From Loigolactobacillus binensis (GTDB taxonomy: Bacteria > Bacillota > Bacilli > Lactobacillales > Lactobacillaceae): a stretch of 47,189 bases of DNA. The stretch spans positions 1,234 to 48,422 of the forward strand of contig NZ_BJDN01000023.1 in assembly GCF_005405165.1 (NCBI RefSeq), in the 5' to 3' direction. This document shows, in pieces, positions 1 through 9,567 of this stretch (positions within the stretch are counted from its first letter, which is position 1; every line of letters begins with the position of its first letter). Under the pieces are notes generated by a model that saw nothing but the letters and a program-made list of their open reading frames with translations, ran no database searches and was not told the origin of the DNA. The position numbers were made by a program, and so were the translations under genes.

Positions 1-11
1 TATTATATTAT

Positions 12-85
<74 letters not shown>

Positions 86-88
86 TAT

Positions 89-162
89 GGTTCCATGGTC
101 TAGTTGGTTAGGACGCCTGCCTGTCACGCAGGAGATCACGGGTTCGAGTCCCGTTGGGACCG
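89..162 (+). tRNA. tRNA-Asp (GTC), copy 1
   Basis: 74-base cloverleaf with acceptor GGTTCCA pairing TGGGACC, anticodon GTC and discriminator G, as expected for tRNA-Asp. It lies 3 bases after tRNA-fMet, so the cluster is surely processed from one precursor. Confidence 0.95.
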
Positions 163-173
163 TTTAAAAAAAT

Positions 174-246
174 GGCTCGGTAGCTCAGTCGGTAGAGCAA
201 TGGATTGAAGCTCCATGTGTCGGCAGTTCGATTCTGTCCCGCGCCA
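174..246 (+). tRNA. tRNA-Phe (GAA) with an acceptor-stem mismatch
   Basis: 73-base cloverleaf, anticodon GAA, discriminator A. The acceptor strands are GGCTCGG and CCGCGCC, so position 4 (T177) faces C242 at position 69, a T-C mismatch; the remaining six pairs are intact. The T stem and anticodon stem are regular. It may work less well, or T177 could be a base-call error for G. Confidence 0.92.
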
Positions 247-270
247 TCATAGCCAGTTTTTCTATAGTAT

Positions 271-341
271 GCGGGTGTAGTTTAGTGGTAAAACCACAGC
301 CTTCCAAGCTGTTGTCGCGAGTCCGATTCTCGTCACCCGCT
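271..341 (+). tRNA. tRNA-Gly (TCC)
   Basis: 71-base cloverleaf, acceptor GCGGGTG/CACCCGC, anticodon TCC at 303-305, discriminator T. Closely similar in body to the tRNA-Gly(CCC) at 15796-15866. Confidence 0.94.
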
Positions 342-348
342 TTACTAT

Positions 349-422
<74 letters not shown>

Positions 423-426
423 TTTT

Positions 427-514
427 GGGGAAGTACTCAAGTGGCTGAAGAGGCGCCCCTGCTAAGGGTGTAGGCGGGTAATACCGCGCGAGAGTTCGAA
501 TCTCTCCTTCTCCG
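427..514 (+). tRNA. tRNA-Ser (GCT)
   Basis: 88-base class II tRNA with a long variable arm, acceptor GGGGAAG/CTTCTCC (one G-T pair), anticodon GCT and the serine-typical discriminator G514. Confidence 0.94.
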
Positions 515-538
515 TTTTATATTTTTATGTTTTTGTAT

Positions 539-610
539 GGCCCGTTGGTCAAGTGGTTAAGACACCGCCCTTTCACGGCGGTAACATGGGTTCAAATCCC
601 GTACGGGTCA
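539..610 (+). tRNA. tRNA-Glu (TTC)
   Basis: 72-base cloverleaf, acceptor GGCCCGT/ACGGGTC (one G-T pair), anticodon TTC, discriminator A. Confidence 0.94.
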
Positions 611-620
611 TTTTCAGCTT

Positions 621-708
621 GGAGGATTACCCAAGTGGCTGAAGGGAACGGTCTTGAAAACCGTCAGATGTGTAAAAGCATGCGAGAGTTCGAATCTCTC
701 ATCCTCCT
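621..708 (+). tRNA. tRNA-Ser (TGA), discriminator T
   Basis: 88-base class II tRNA with long variable arm, acceptor GGAGGAT/ATCCTCC fully paired, anticodon TGA. The base after the acceptor stem is T708, whereas serine tRNAs normally carry G there and the neighbouring tRNA-Ser(GCT) does. T708 sits directly against the start of the 161-bp repeat. Confidence 0.9.
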
Positions 709-717
709 TTATATTAT

Positions 718-791
<74 letters not shown>

Positions 792-794
792 TAT

Positions 795-868
795 GGTTCC
801 ATGGTCTAGTTGGTTAGGACGCCTGCCTGTCACGCAGGAGATCACGGGTTCGAGTCCCGTTGGGACCG
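795..868 (+). tRNA. tRNA-Asp (GTC), copy 2
   Basis: Identical to the copy at 89-162. Last gene of the tRNA array; an intrinsic terminator follows. Confidence 0.95.
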
Positions 869-898
869 TCGTACCGTGATCGGCGGTAAGACGGCAGT

Positions 899-934
899 AA
901 AAGCACAAAAGCTATTAGCTTTTGTGCTTTTTTT
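899..934 (+). terminator. Terminator of the tRNA array
   Basis: 15-bp stem (arms 899-913 and 917-931) with a three-base loop, running into a T tract. It separates the tRNA transcript from metK. Confidence 0.9.
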
Positions 935-943
935 AATGAATCC

Positions 944-972
944 TTTTAAAGCGTGGATCACTGTGCTAAACT
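944..972 (+). promoter_or_regulatory. Candidate metK promoter
   Basis: Extended -10 TGCTAAACT (hexamer 967-972) with a weak -35 (TTTTAA, 944-949) at 17-base spacing. It lies between the tRNA terminator and the riboswitch, where a promoter is needed. Confidence 0.4.
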
Positions 973-984
973 AGTTGTTGGTTT

Positions 985-1056
985 ATACTTAGGTTCCCGA
1001 TAGGATTTGTAGCTAAACTACAAAGGTGCCTTGTAACCGATTATTTTAAGGGGGAA
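985..1056 (+). promoter_or_regulatory. SMK box (SAM-III) riboswitch
   Basis: The leader carries the conserved SMK-box blocks GGTTCCCGATAGGA (992-1005) and GGTGCCTTGTAACC (1025-1038), a 7-bp hairpin TTTGTAG/CTACAAA (1006-1012/1018-1024) and the Shine-Dalgarno run GGGGG (1050-1054). In this family S-adenosylmethionine binding makes the SD pair with the upstream TTCC-type anti-SD, shutting off translation. It fits directly before metK, giving product feedback. Confidence 0.92.
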
Positions 1057-1066
1057 TATTTTTCTT

Positions 1067-2254
1067 ATGCGAGAAAGACATTTATTTACTTCGGAATCTG
1101 TTTCTGAAGGACATCCAGATAAGATTGCTGATCAAATTAGTGACGCAATCTTAGATGCTATGTTAGAACAAGATCCAAAAGCACGTGTGGCTGTTGAAAC
1201 AACGGTTACAACTGGATTAGTATTAGTTGTTGGTGAAGTTTCGACTAGTGCGTATGTGGATATTCAAAAGACTGTCCGCGACACGATCAAAGGGATTGGC
1301 TATGATCATTCCAAATATGGTTTTGATGGCGATAACTGTGCGGTCATGGTTGCTTTAGACGAACAATCACCGGATATTGCTCAAGGGGTCGATGATTCAC
1401 TTGAGGCACGTGAAGATGATCAAGATCCATTGGATAAAATTGGTGCCGGTGATCAAGGAATGATGTTTGGTTTTGCCATCGACGAAACACCAGAGCTGAT
1501 GCCACTGCCAATTTCTTTAAGTCATCGTTTGATGCGTAAAGTAGCGGAATTACGTAAAAACGGCACAATCAAATACTTACGGCCTGATGCTAAGGCGCAG
1601 GTCACCGTGGAATATGATGATCAAGGTAAGCCAAGTCGTGTGGATACTGTAGTTATTAGTACGCAGCATGATCCTGACGCTACACTTGAACAGATTCGGA
1701 AAGATATGATTGAACAGGTCATTAAAGTGGTGGTACCTACTAACTTATTAGACGATCAAACTAAATACTTTATCAACCCCACTGGACGGTTTGTTTTAGG
1801 CGGACCACAAGGTGATGCCGGTTTGACTGGGCGTAAGATTATTGTTGATACCTACGGCGGCTATGCTAAGCATGGTGGTGGTGCATTCTCTGGTAAGGAT
1901 GCAACTAAAGTTGATCGTTCCGCTAGTTATGCTGCTCGTTATATTGCCAAGAATATCGTTGCCGCTGGTTTTGCCACTCGGTGTGAAGTTCAGTTGGCCT
2001 ACGCAATTGGGGTCGCTAAACCAGTTTCAATTTCAGTTGATACTCAGGGAACAAGCAAAGTTTCCGAAGCTGCTTTAGTAGCTGCAATCCGTAAGGTTTT
2101 TGATTTACGACCTGCTGGAATTATTAAAATGTTAGACTTACAACGGCCAATTTACAAACAAACGGCTGCTTATGGTCATTTTGGTCGTACAGATGTTGAT
2201 TTGCCTTGGGAACACCTCGATAAAGTCGATGCGTTGCACCAAGAATTAGATTAG
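1067..2254 (+). CDS. metK: S-adenosylmethionine synthetase
   Basis: Cytoplasmic methionine adenosyltransferase: ATP + L-methionine give S-adenosylmethionine, the main methyl donor. 395 residues, the normal family length. Visible motifs are GHPDK near residue 15 (ATP binding), the hexapeptide GAGDQG near residue 126, and the Gly-rich loop GGGAFSGKD with KVDRSA near residue 265. The start ATG is 12 bases after the SD GGGGGAA, which belongs to the SMK-box riboswitch, so translation is expected to fall when SAM is high. It is a single-gene unit closed by a terminator. Codons and composition are unremarkable. Confidence 0.98.
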   Translation: MRERHLFTSESVSEGHPDKIADQISDAILDAMLEQDPKARVAVETTVTTGLVLVVGEVSTSAYVDIQKTVRDTIKGIGYDHSKYGFDGDNCAVMVALDEQSPDIAQGVDDSLEAREDDQDPLDKIGAGDQGMMFGFAIDETPELMPLPISLSHRLMRKVAELRKNGTIKYLRPDAKAQVTVEYDDQGKPSRVDTVVISTQHDPDATLEQIRKDMIEQVIKVVVPTNLLDDQTKYFINPTGRFVLGGPQGDAGLTGRKIIVDTYGGYAKHGGGAFSGKDATKVDRSASYAARYIAKNIVAAGFATRCEVQLAYAIGVAKPVSISVDTQGTSKVSEAALVAAIRKVFDLRPAGIIKMLDLQRPIYKQTAAYGHFGRTDVDLPWEHLDKVDALHQELD

Positions 2255-2270
2255 CGAGTACAAGAGGCGG

Positions 2271-2305
2271 CCCTTACCAATTTTATTTGGTGAGGGTCAT
2301 TTTTT
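2271..2305 (+). terminator. Terminator of metK
   Basis: 10-bp stem (2271-2280 with 2287-2296, one G-T pair) followed by a T-rich run ending at 2305. Confidence 0.85.
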
Positions 2306-2339
2306 ATGCCTTATGGGGAACAAACGAAGGGAAGAGATC

Positions 2340-3812
2340 ATGCGTAAAAATAAAACAAATGTAACTGTGGTGACGATTGCGATTTTTATTGCGACTTTTA
2401 TGTCAGCAATTGAAGGAACAATCGTGTCGACAGCGATGCCAACAATTGTTGGTGATTTACGAGGTTTGAACATGATGAATTGGATTTTTTCAATTTATTT
2501 ATTGACTAATGCGATGTTGACACCGATTTATGGCAAGCTGGCCGATCGCGTTGGCCGCAAGCCGGTTTTTATGATCGGCTTAGCAATTTTTATTCTAGGG
2601 TCAGCCTTGTGTGGTCTGGCGCAGAATATGATGACGTTGATTATTTTTCGTGCACTACAGGGGATCGGTGCTGGTGCAATTATGCCAGTATCGTTTACGA
2701 TCATCGCGGATATTTATCCGTTAAATAAACGTGCCAAAGTGTTAGGCTTCAATAGTTCGGCCTGGGGAATCGCCTCGGTGGTTGCGCCGTTACTGGGTGG
2801 TTTTATTGTAGAAAGATTAAGTTGGCACTGGATCTTCTTCTTGAATGTGCCTATCGGGATAATCACGATTTGGCTGATCTGGCGGTATTTAGATGAGGAA
2901 CGCAAAGTGAATCATACGCCAATCGACTACTTAGGTAGCGTTTGGTTAATGCTGACTCTGTTGGCGGTAATGTACGCCTTTCAAGTGATGGAAAAGGGGT
3001 TCTCATTCTGGTTGATCCTTTTATTTGCTGGGGCGCTGTTAGGTTTTGGTTTGTTTATCCGTACGGAAAAACGGGTGGTCGATCCGATTATTTCGTTGGC
3101 ATTGTTTAAGAACAGTACCTTCAATGTTCAAAATATTGTGGCGGCACTAGTTAGTGGTTTTTTGATGGGTTTTGAAGTTTATATGCCGATGTGGATGCAA
3201 GGTATCCTTGGTTTGCCGGCCTCTATGGGTGGTTTTGTGGTGACGCCAAGTTCGGTTATGTGGGTAGTGGCTTCCTTTGTTTCTGGTGGCCTGATTGCAA
3301 AGTACCGGCCACGATTGATTCTTTTTTGGAGTTTGCTATTGTTGACTTGTGGTAGCTTTGTACTGGCTTTAGTTCCCCAAACAACGCAATTTGCTACTTT
3401 TCTGTTTATTGCGGCCTTTCTCGGACTTGGTTTCGGGGTGACGATCACAACGACAACGGTAGTATCGCAAAATTCTGTGGCCAAGGATCAGATCGGTGTG
3501 GCGACGTCGTTTAACACATTGTGTCGCACTTTAGGCCAGACGCTGATGGTTTCAGTTTATGGCATTGTGATCAATGTTCATTTAGCTAGTGGGGTGCAAC
3601 AAAATCGTGCTCATGGCGTCACCAGCGATATGATGAACCGCCTAGTTAATCCGCAAACTGCGGTTGATCTGCCCCGGCATTTGTTGCCAACGTTGCGGGG
3701 AATTTTGTACAGTGGCTTGCACGTGATTTTTTACGTATCAGCAGGTCTGATGGTGCTTGCTTTAGTGATCAATTTATTAACGGATCGACAAACAAAAAAG
3801 CAGTCCGTTTAA
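2340..3812 (+). CDS. MFS drug exporter, DHA2 (14-TM) type
   Basis: Proton-driven membrane exporter of the EmrB/QacA-like DHA2 group; substrate not predictable. About 490 residues, about 14 hydrophobic segments. Family motifs: the first-helix stretch FIATFMSAIEGTIVSTAMP with the acidic residue typical of the group, motif A-like GKLADRVGRKPVF near residue 72, and motif C-like GPLLGG-type glycines (VVAPLLGGFIVERLSWHW). An upstream in-frame ATG at 2313 has no ribosome site; ATG 2340 lies 8 bases after GAAGGGAAG and is preferred. Convergent with the PAP2 gene, with the two stop codons overlapping inside a palindrome. A related exporter lies at 11499. Confidence 0.9.
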   Translation: MRKNKTNVTVVTIAIFIATFMSAIEGTIVSTAMPTIVGDLRGLNMMNWIFSIYLLTNAMLTPIYGKLADRVGRKPVFMIGLAIFILGSALCGLAQNMMTLIIFRALQGIGAGAIMPVSFTIIADIYPLNKRAKVLGFNSSAWGIASVVAPLLGGFIVERLSWHWIFFLNVPIGIITIWLIWRYLDEERKVNHTPIDYLGSVWLMLTLLAVMYAFQVMEKGFSFWLILLFAGALLGFGLFIRTEKRVVDPIISLALFKNSTFNVQNIVAALVSGFLMGFEVYMPMWMQGILGLPASMGGFVVTPSSVMWVVASFVSGGLIAKYRPRLILFWSLLLLTCGSFVLALVPQTTQFATFLFIAAFLGLGFGVTITTTTVVSQNSVAKDQIGVATSFNTLCRTLGQTLMVSVYGIVINVHLASGVQQNRAHGVTSDMMNRLVNPQTAVDLPRHLLPTLRGILYSGLHVIFYVSAGLMVLALVINLLTDRQTKKQSV

Positions 3813-3820
3813 ACGGACCG
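3795..3820. terminator. Palindrome shared by two convergent stop codons
   Basis: Perfect 16-bp palindrome GTCCGTTTAAACGGAC at 3803-3818. It contains the TAA of the MFS gene (3810-3812) and the TAA of the PAP2 gene (3811-3809 on the other strand). On the minus strand it is followed by TTTTTT, so it acts as an intrinsic terminator at least for the PAP2 gene. Confidence 0.75.
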
Positions 3821-4468
3821 CCTTTCGGGCAACAAATGATTAAGCAAAAATAACCACCAGCAGAGGCTAAGGCCGGCTAAACTCCAGGTCCAGCCAGCAA
3901 GCACATCACTGGCATTATGTACGCCAACGTAGATTCGGCTTAAACCAATCAAAATAATCAGGCTGATCCAGAGGCTATAAAGGACGTACCGCTGTTTTGC
4001 TGCGGGAACTAAGTAATAGGTGATCACAATCAAGGTGCCAAAAAAGGCCATGCTGCCGGCACTGTGACCACTGGGAAAGCTAGTTCCCCCAGCGGCAACT
4101 AGGTGAGCTACAGCAGTCGGTCGGGGCCGCATAACTGCAAGTTTAAGCAAGTGATTGCCTAAGCCACCGATCAAAGCTACATTAAGTAGACTGAAAACGG
4201 CCAATTGGCGTTGCTGAAAACTGAGCAATACGACTAACAAAACTGCGTTCAGTAAAGTGCTGTTACCAGGGTTACCGAAATTAGTGATGGTGATCATAAC
4301 TGAATTAAGACTAGGTGTACGCAGGCCGGTGAACCAGTGATTGACTTGTAGATCAATCTGTTGCAGCCAAGGGCCTTGTTGTAAGACTAAGTAAAGTAAA
4401 ATGCCAAAAATAAAATAGGCAGCTAGACTTGTAAGCAATAGTTGTTGGTGTAAACGCTTTGCGGGCAT
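3809..4468 (-). CDS. PAP2-family membrane phosphatase
   Basis: Membrane-bound phosphatase of the PAP2/PgpB type, probably acting on phosphatidic acid, phosphatidylglycerophosphate or undecaprenyl pyrophosphate at the outer face of the membrane. 219 residues, about six hydrophobic helices. The three-part catalytic signature is complete: K-AVMRPRP, then SFPSGHSAG (catalytic His), then SRIYVGVHNASDV (second His). SD AAAGGAG stands 8 bases before the ATG. It is a single gene closed by the palindromic terminator. Exact substrate cannot be read from sequence. Confidence 0.92.
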   Translation of the reverse strand: MPAKRLHQQLLLTSLAAYFIFGILLYLVLQQGPWLQQIDLQVNHWFTGLRTPSLNSVMITITNFGNPGNSTLLNAVLLVVLLSFQQRQLAVFSLLNVALIGGLGNHLLKLAVMRPRPTAVAHLVAAGGTSFPSGHSAGSMAFFGTLIVITYYLVPAAKQRYVLYSLWISLIILIGLSRIYVGVHNASDVLAGWTWSLAGLSLCWWLFLLNHLLPERRSV

Positions 4469-4552
4469 GAATAAACTCCTTTAGCAGATTCGCAGTTAAG
4501 GCAATAAACTGCAGTAAATAAAGTTAGTGTACCATGTTCAGACAAAACAATC

Positions 4553-4581
4553 TTGAATTAAAAAATTCTTTTTGGTATGAT
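4553..4581 (+). promoter_or_regulatory. leuS promoter
   Basis: TTGAAT (4553-4558), 17 bases, TATGAT (4576-4581): a near-consensus vegetative promoter placed at the head of the T-box leader. Confidence 0.8.
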
Positions 4582-4587
4582 TTGAGT

Positions 4588-4816
4588 ATTAATAAGAAAT
4601 GTTGATGAGGAGTAGTAGCTTTTTTGTGACTAGCCAGCAAGCGATTGGGCAATGGAAAATCGTAGCGCAAATAAGCGAACTCACCTTGGAATAATTGACT
4701 GAATGTAGTAGGTCGATTCGCGTGCTGCGTTATAGCAAAGAGTTGCGTTTTGCGCAAAATGTAGGTGGCACCGCGGTCCATTCGCCCTACAGGAATATTT
4801 CCTGTGGGGCTTTTTT
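4588..4816 (+). promoter_or_regulatory. T-box leader of leuS (Leu specifier)
   Basis: The T-box sequence AGGTGGCACCGCGGT (4763-4777) is followed by a 12-bp terminator stem (4784-4795/4799-4810) and TTTTTT. The stem I specifier side reads GAACTCA, giving codon CTC (Leu) at 4680-4682, with an AGTA motif on the opposite side. Uncharged tRNA-Leu would favour the antiterminator and raise leuS expression. The terminator occupies 4784-4816. Confidence 0.92.
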
Positions 4817-4851
4817 CTTATAGTGAGTTAGTGGAGAAAGGGAGTTAATGC

Positions 4852-7272
4852 ATGAGTTACAATCACAAAGTCGTTGAACGTAAATGGAATCAGTATTGGA
4901 TGCAACACAATACATTCAAAACAACCGAAGACCCAAATAAAAAGAATTTTTATGCGCTGGATATGTTTCCTTATCCATCAGGGAAAGGACTCCATGTAGG
5001 CCATCCTGAAGGTTACACCGCTACGGATATTATTGCTCGGTTGAAGCGGATGCAAGGTTACAATGTTTTACATCCAATGGGTTGGGATGCATTTGGGCTA
5101 CCAGCTGAACAATACGCGATCAATACTGGCCATTCACCGGCTAGCTTTACCCGTAAAAATATTGAAACTTTCCGTAAACAGATCAATTCGCTAGGTTTTT
5201 CTTATGATTGGGGCCGCGAAGTCAATACCACTGATCCTAATTTTTACAAATGGACGCAATGGATCTTCGAACAAATGTATAAAAAAGGGCTAGCCTATGA
5301 ATCTAAAGTGTTAGTTAACTGGGCACCTGATCTATTGGGAGGAACCGTCGTTGCCAACGAAGAAGTAATTGATGGTAAAACCGAACGTGGTGGCTTTCCA
5401 GTTTATCGGGTACCTATGCGGCAGTGGATGCTGAAGATCACCGCCTATGCGGAGCGCTTATTGAAGGATCTGGATCTAGTTGATTGGCCGGAAAGCATTA
5501 AAGAAATGCAGCGTAACTGGATTGGTCGCTCTGAAGGCGCTAGTGTAACATTCAGTGTTGCCGGGCATAAGGATGCTAAAATCGAAGTCTTCACGACCCG
5601 GCCTGATACCTTGTTTGGTGCTTCCTATATGGTATTGGCACCCGAACATGAATTGGTCAAGCAATTAACGACGGCTGATCAAAAAGCGGCTATTGACGCT
5701 TATCAAGAAGAGATCTCACACAAAAGTGATTTGGAACGAACAGATCTAGCTAAAGAGAAAACCGGCGCCTTTACAGGTAGCTATGCCATTAACCCGGTTA
5801 ATGGTGAGCAAATTCCGATCTGGATCGGCGATTACGTTTTGGCTTCGTACGGTACTGGTGCGATCATGGCGGTTCCTGCACATGATGATCGTGATTATGA
5901 GTTTGCGAAAACTTTTGATTTACCGATCAAACCAGTGATCGAAGGTGGCAATGTTGCTACGGCTGCCTTTACCGAAGACGGTCCCCACATCAATTCCGAC
6001 TTTTTAAATGGTTTAAATAAAAAAGATGCCATTGCTAAAATGCTGGATTGGATCGAAGAAAAGGGGATCGGTAAGCGTAAAGTTAACTATCGGTTACGTG
6101 ATTGGATCTTTTCTCGGCAACGTTATTGGGGTGAACCGATTCCGGTAATTCACTGGGAAGACGGTGAAACTACATTAGTACCAGAAGACCAATTACCACT
6201 GATCTTGCCCAAGACCGCTGACGTTAAGCCTTCTGGGAGTACTGAAAGTCCGCTGGCCAATGTGGAAGATTGGGTCAATGTTGTCGATGAAAATGGCCGT
6301 AAAGGTAAACGGGAAACTAACACCATGCCGCAATGGGCAGGTAGTTCATGGTACTTCCTACGGTTCGTCGATCCGCACAACAAGGAAAAATTAGCCGATT
6401 TTGATAAGTTAAAACAGTGGTTGCCCGTCGATCTTTATATTGGTGGTGCGGAACACGCAGTGCTGCATTTATTGTACGCTCGCTTCTGGCACAAGTTCTT
6501 ATATGATATCGGTGTGGTACCGACGCCGGAACCATTCCAAAAATTATTTAATCAAGGGATGATTTTAGGTAATAATCATGAAAAGATGTCTAAATCTAAA
6601 GGCAATGTGATCAATCCAGATGATATTGTTGTTGAGTATGGTGCTGATACGCTTCGTTTGTACGAAATGTTTATGGGGCCATTGGATGCTTCGATCGCTT
6701 GGAGTGATGAAGGCTTAAATGGTAGCCGCAAATTCTTGGATCGGGTATGGCGTTTATTTATTGATGATGAAGACGAATTGCGCGACCGCGTGACCACCAT
6801 CAGTGACGATACCTTAACTAAAATTTATAACCAAACCGTTAAAAAAGTTACCGAAGATTTTGAGCATTTACATTTTAATACCGCAATTTCACAATTAATG
6901 GTCTTCATCAATGAGGCCTATAAAGCGGAAATCCTGCCAGTGGCTTACGTGGAAGGGTTCATTAAAATGTTGAATCCGATCGCGCCACACATTACTGAAG
7001 AATTATGGCAGAAGTTAGGTCATGATGGCAGTATTACCTACGAACCATGGCCAACTTATGACGCTAGTCAATTGGTCGAGGATACAGTGGAAGTTGTTCT
7101 GCAGGTCAACGGTAAACTACGCTCAAAAATCCAGATCAGTAAGGATACTGCCAAGGATGAAATGGGAAAATTGGCATTAGCTGATGCTAAAGTTCAAGAA
7201 TTTATTGCCGGTAAAACAGTGCGTAAAGTAATTGCGGTACCGCAAAAGTTAGTCAATATTGTTGCTAATTAA
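4852..7272 (+). CDS. leuS: Leucyl-tRNA synthetase
   Basis: Class Ia aminoacyl-tRNA synthetase charging tRNA-Leu in the cytoplasm. 806 residues, the normal bacterial length. The HIGH-type motif appears as [12 protein letters not shown] near residues 41-52 and the KMSKS loop as EKMSKSKGN near residue 577; between them lies the CP1 editing domain ([12 protein letters not shown], followed by [15 protein letters not shown]). The C-terminal anticodon-binding part is complete. Start ATG follows AAGGGAG. Expression is under the T-box leader just upstream; a bidirectional terminator follows. Confidence 0.98.
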   Translation: MSYNHKVVERKWNQYWMQHNTFKTTEDPNKKNFYALDMFPYPSGKGLHVGHPEGYTATDIIARLKRMQGYNVLHPMGWDAFGLPAEQYAINTGHSPASFTRKNIETFRKQINSLGFSYDWGREVNTTDPNFYKWTQWIFEQMYKKGLAYESKVLVNWAPDLLGGTVVANEEVIDGKTERGGFPVYRVPMRQWMLKITAYAERLLKDLDLVDWPESIKEMQRNWIGRSEGASVTFSVAGHKDAKIEVFTTRPDTLFGASYMVLAPEHELVKQLTTADQKAAIDAYQEEISHKSDLERTDLAKEKTGAFTGSYAINPVNGEQIPIWIGDYVLASYGTGAIMAVPAHDDRDYEFAKTFDLPIKPVIEGGNVATAAFTEDGPHINSDFLNGLNKKDAIAKMLDWIEEKGIGKRKVNYRLRDWIFSRQRYWGEPIPVIHWEDGETTLVPEDQLPLILPKTADVKPSGSTESPLANVEDWVNVVDENGRKGKRETNTMPQWAGSSWYFLRFVDPHNKEKLADFDKLKQWLPVDLYIGGAEHAVLHLLYARFWHKFLYDIGVVPTPEPFQKLFNQGMILGNNHEKMSKSKGNVINPDDIVVEYGADTLRLYEMFMGPLDASIAWSDEGLNGSRKFLDRVWRLFIDDEDELRDRVTTISDDTLTKIYNQTVKKVTEDFEHLHFNTAISQLMVFINEAYKAEILPVAYVEGFIKMLNPIAPHITEELWQKLGHDGSITYEPWPTYDASQLVEDTVEVVLQVNGKLRSKIQISKDTAKDEMGKLALADAKVQEFIAGKTVRKVIAVPQKLVNIVAN

Positions 7273-7285
7273 AGTGAATAAATTA

Positions 7286-7322
7286 AAAACAGGCTCTGAA
7301 ATAAAACTCAGAACCTGTTTTT
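7286..7322. terminator. Bidirectional terminator after leuS
   Basis: Inverted repeat with arms AAAAACAGG-TCTGA (7286-7299) and TCAGA-CCTGTTTTT (7308-7322), A-rich on one side and T-rich on the other, so it can serve leuS and the convergent UspA gene. Confidence 0.85.
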
Positions 7323-7378
7323 GTTGTTTCCTGGTATCTAATACGCGTTGAAAATGCTAAAATTAAATCTAGTCGAGT

Positions 7379-7807
7379 TTATTTAACAACGAAAACGTTG
7401 GCGGGGGCGTGCCGGATAATATAGCCGGCGGTCGCGCCAAGTTCGCCATCTTCAAACGCGTTATTGCCAGTGGCGCCAATAAAAATCAAGTCAGTAGGTT
7501 GATCATGACTGCAGGCGATAATTTGTTCCTTCGGGTAACCATATTGGATGACTTTTTTGGCAGCAACTTGCTGGTCTTGCGCTGTTTTGAGATAGGTATG
7601 AATCAATTCTTCAGCTAGTTGATGTTCGGCATCGATCAAGCGTAAATATTCGGCTTCAAAGCGTTGGCGGTCGTAGCCACGATCATTGATCACGTAGAGT
7701 ATATTGATTTGAGCACCAGTAACTGTCGCCAGATCAATTGCGGCCTGAAATGCGCGTTCCGCATTTTTTGAGCCATCGACTGCGACTAAATATGTTGTTT
7801 GCTGCAT
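7379..7807 (-). CDS. Universal stress protein (UspA family)
   Basis: Small cytoplasmic nucleotide-binding stress protein, 142 residues, single Usp domain. It starts TTYLVAVDGSKNAERAF, the usual first strand and helix, and ends with the ATP-binding signature G-x2-G-x9-G(A/T) as GATGNNAFEDGELGAT followed by GYIIRHAPANVFVV. SD AGGTGG precedes the ATG. A second Usp gene lies at 16580. The precise role (stress survival, signalling) cannot be read from sequence. Confidence 0.93.
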   Translation of the reverse strand: MQQTTYLVAVDGSKNAERAFQAAIDLATVTGAQINILYVINDRGYDRQRFEAEYLRLIDAEHQLAEELIHTYLKTAQDQQVAAKKVIQYGYPKEQIIACSHDQPTDLIFIGATGNNAFEDGELGATAGYIIRHAPANVFVVK

Positions 7808-7927
7808 AAGATCGCCACCTTTACTTATTTAACTCCATTTTCATTATAGAAGCTTCGGGCTTCAGGCGTCAAAGAAAAGGCGCGTAACAACAGTAAATTT
7901 GAGCTTTAGTTTGCGAGGGATATGAAT

Positions 7928-9559
7928 ATGGCGAAGCAGCCAGAAGAAAAAACAGCAACATCAAAAGAGAAAATGTTACGCGGTTCAGCCTGGATGACGG
8001 CTGGCAGCATGTTCTCACGTATTTTAGGTGCCTTGTACGTCATTCCGTGGATGATGTGGTTTGGTCATGAGCGTGGTCAAGCTAACGCATTGTTTGCGAT
8101 TGGTTATAATATTTACAGTATTTTTCTAATTATTTCTACGGCCGGTATTCCAGGGGCAGTAGCCAAACAGGTATCGCATTATAATGCCATGAATGAATAT
8201 AAAACGGGTCGTAAACTTTTCCGCAGTGGCTTGTATTTAATGGCGATCATGGGGGTCGTTTCGGCGGTGGCCTTGTACATATTGGCACCCTGGATCTCCA
8301 CCGGTGATAAAGATGCGGTTCCAGTTATTCGTTCGTTAGCGTGGCCGTTGCTGGTGATCCCAGTAATGAGCCTATTTCGTGGCTTTTTTCAAGGTTATCA
8401 GGATATGGCGCCGTCTGCAGTGTCGCAATTTATTGAACAAGTGGCGCGAGTTGTTTATATGTTGGCGGCGACGTACTGGATCATGCAAGTGATCCACGGT
8501 AATTACGTGACCGCCGTTGCGCATTCAACGTTTGCGGCTTTCGTCGGTGCGGTGGCTAGCCTATTGGTTTTGGCGTGGTATTATTTACGCAAACGTAAGC
8601 AATGGGATGTTTTAGCCGAAAATAGTGCTACTGAGTTGGATATTTCAACGCGGGATATGCTCATGGAAATGGTTCGGCAGGCGATTCCATTTATTATTCT
8701 AGACGCTGGGATCACGATTTTTCAGTTAGTCGATCAATATACCTTCTTCAACATGATCGATGATTTTGTGGTTGGTACGCGGGCTACCTTCAACGGTTTG
8801 TACGCTTTGTTTGCTTTTAATGCCAACAAGTTGATCATGATCATCGTTTCCTTGGCTGCTTCGATGGCGATCACTTCGATTCCCTTGTTATCAGAGGCTT
8901 ATACCAAACGTGATTTTCACGACGTTCGCGATCAAGTGGATAATACCATTGAACTTTTCTTTTTCATCATGATCCCGTCTGCGATTGGGATGGCAGCCGT
9001 TGCCAAGCCGTTGTACACCATTTTCTACGGGTACGATTTTACTGGCACCATGGTGTTAGAGTTCTCGTCTTATACGTCGATCGTGCTAGGGCTTTTTACA
9101 GTTTTAGCGGCTATGCTGCAAGGGTTGTATCAAAATCGTTTGGCCATTGCTTATTTCGTGGTTGGCTTAGTGGTCAAGGTTGCGATTCAGTACCCAATGA
9201 TTTATTTATTTAAAGTTTTTGGGCCGCTGATGGCGACGGCAATCGGCTTTATGGTAGCTAGTTATTTAATGATGAACACGATGAATAATATGTTCCATTT
9301 GAAAGTAGCCGAGATCGTTAAATTTTTCTCGGAGACCCTGTTATTTGCATTGGTGATGTATGCGGTTTGTATCGGTTTGCAGCAGGGGCTGTATTTATTC
9401 TTGAATCCTGCTAGCCGCGTTCAAAGCATGTTGGTGATCGTAGTGGTTGCTGTGATCGGTGCAGCGTTATATGGTTATTTAGTTTTAAAGAGTCGGCTCG
9501 GTGATCAATTATTAGGTAGTCGGATCGCCGGATTACGGCGGCGTCTACGAATCAAGTGA
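7928..9559 (+). CDS. Lipid II/polysaccharide flippase, YtgP-MurJ type
   Basis: Multi-pass membrane protein of the MOP exporter superfamily, about 543 residues and about 14 hydrophobic helices. The N-terminal stretch LRGSAWMTAGSMFSRILGALY is typical of the Firmicute YtgP/MurJ group, which flips the peptidoglycan precursor lipid II. Two ATGs lie close together (7922 and 7928); GAGGG at 7915-7919 is 8 bases from the second and only 2 from the first, so 7928 is chosen. The pseudouridine synthase gene follows after a few bases, as often seen in lactobacilli, so the two are probably co-transcribed. Confidence 0.85.
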   Translation: MAKQPEEKTATSKEKMLRGSAWMTAGSMFSRILGALYVIPWMMWFGHERGQANALFAIGYNIYSIFLIISTAGIPGAVAKQVSHYNAMNEYKTGRKLFRSGLYLMAIMGVVSAVALYILAPWISTGDKDAVPVIRSLAWPLLVIPVMSLFRGFFQGYQDMAPSAVSQFIEQVARVVYMLAATYWIMQVIHGNYVTAVAHSTFAAFVGAVASLLVLAWYYLRKRKQWDVLAENSATELDISTRDMLMEMVRQAIPFIILDAGITIFQLVDQYTFFNMIDDFVVGTRATFNGLYALFAFNANKLIMIIVSLAASMAITSIPLLSEAYTKRDFHDVRDQVDNTIELFFFIMIPSAIGMAAVAKPLYTIFYGYDFTGTMVLEFSSYTSIVLGLFTVLAAMLQGLYQNRLAIAYFVVGLVVKVAIQYPMIYLFKVFGPLMATAIGFMVASYLMMNTMNNMFHLKVAEIVKFFSETLLFALVMYAVCIGLQQGLYLFLNPASRVQSMLVIVVVAVIGAALYGYLVLKSRLGDQLLGSRIAGLRRRLRIK

Positions 9560-9567
9560 GGTTAAGA

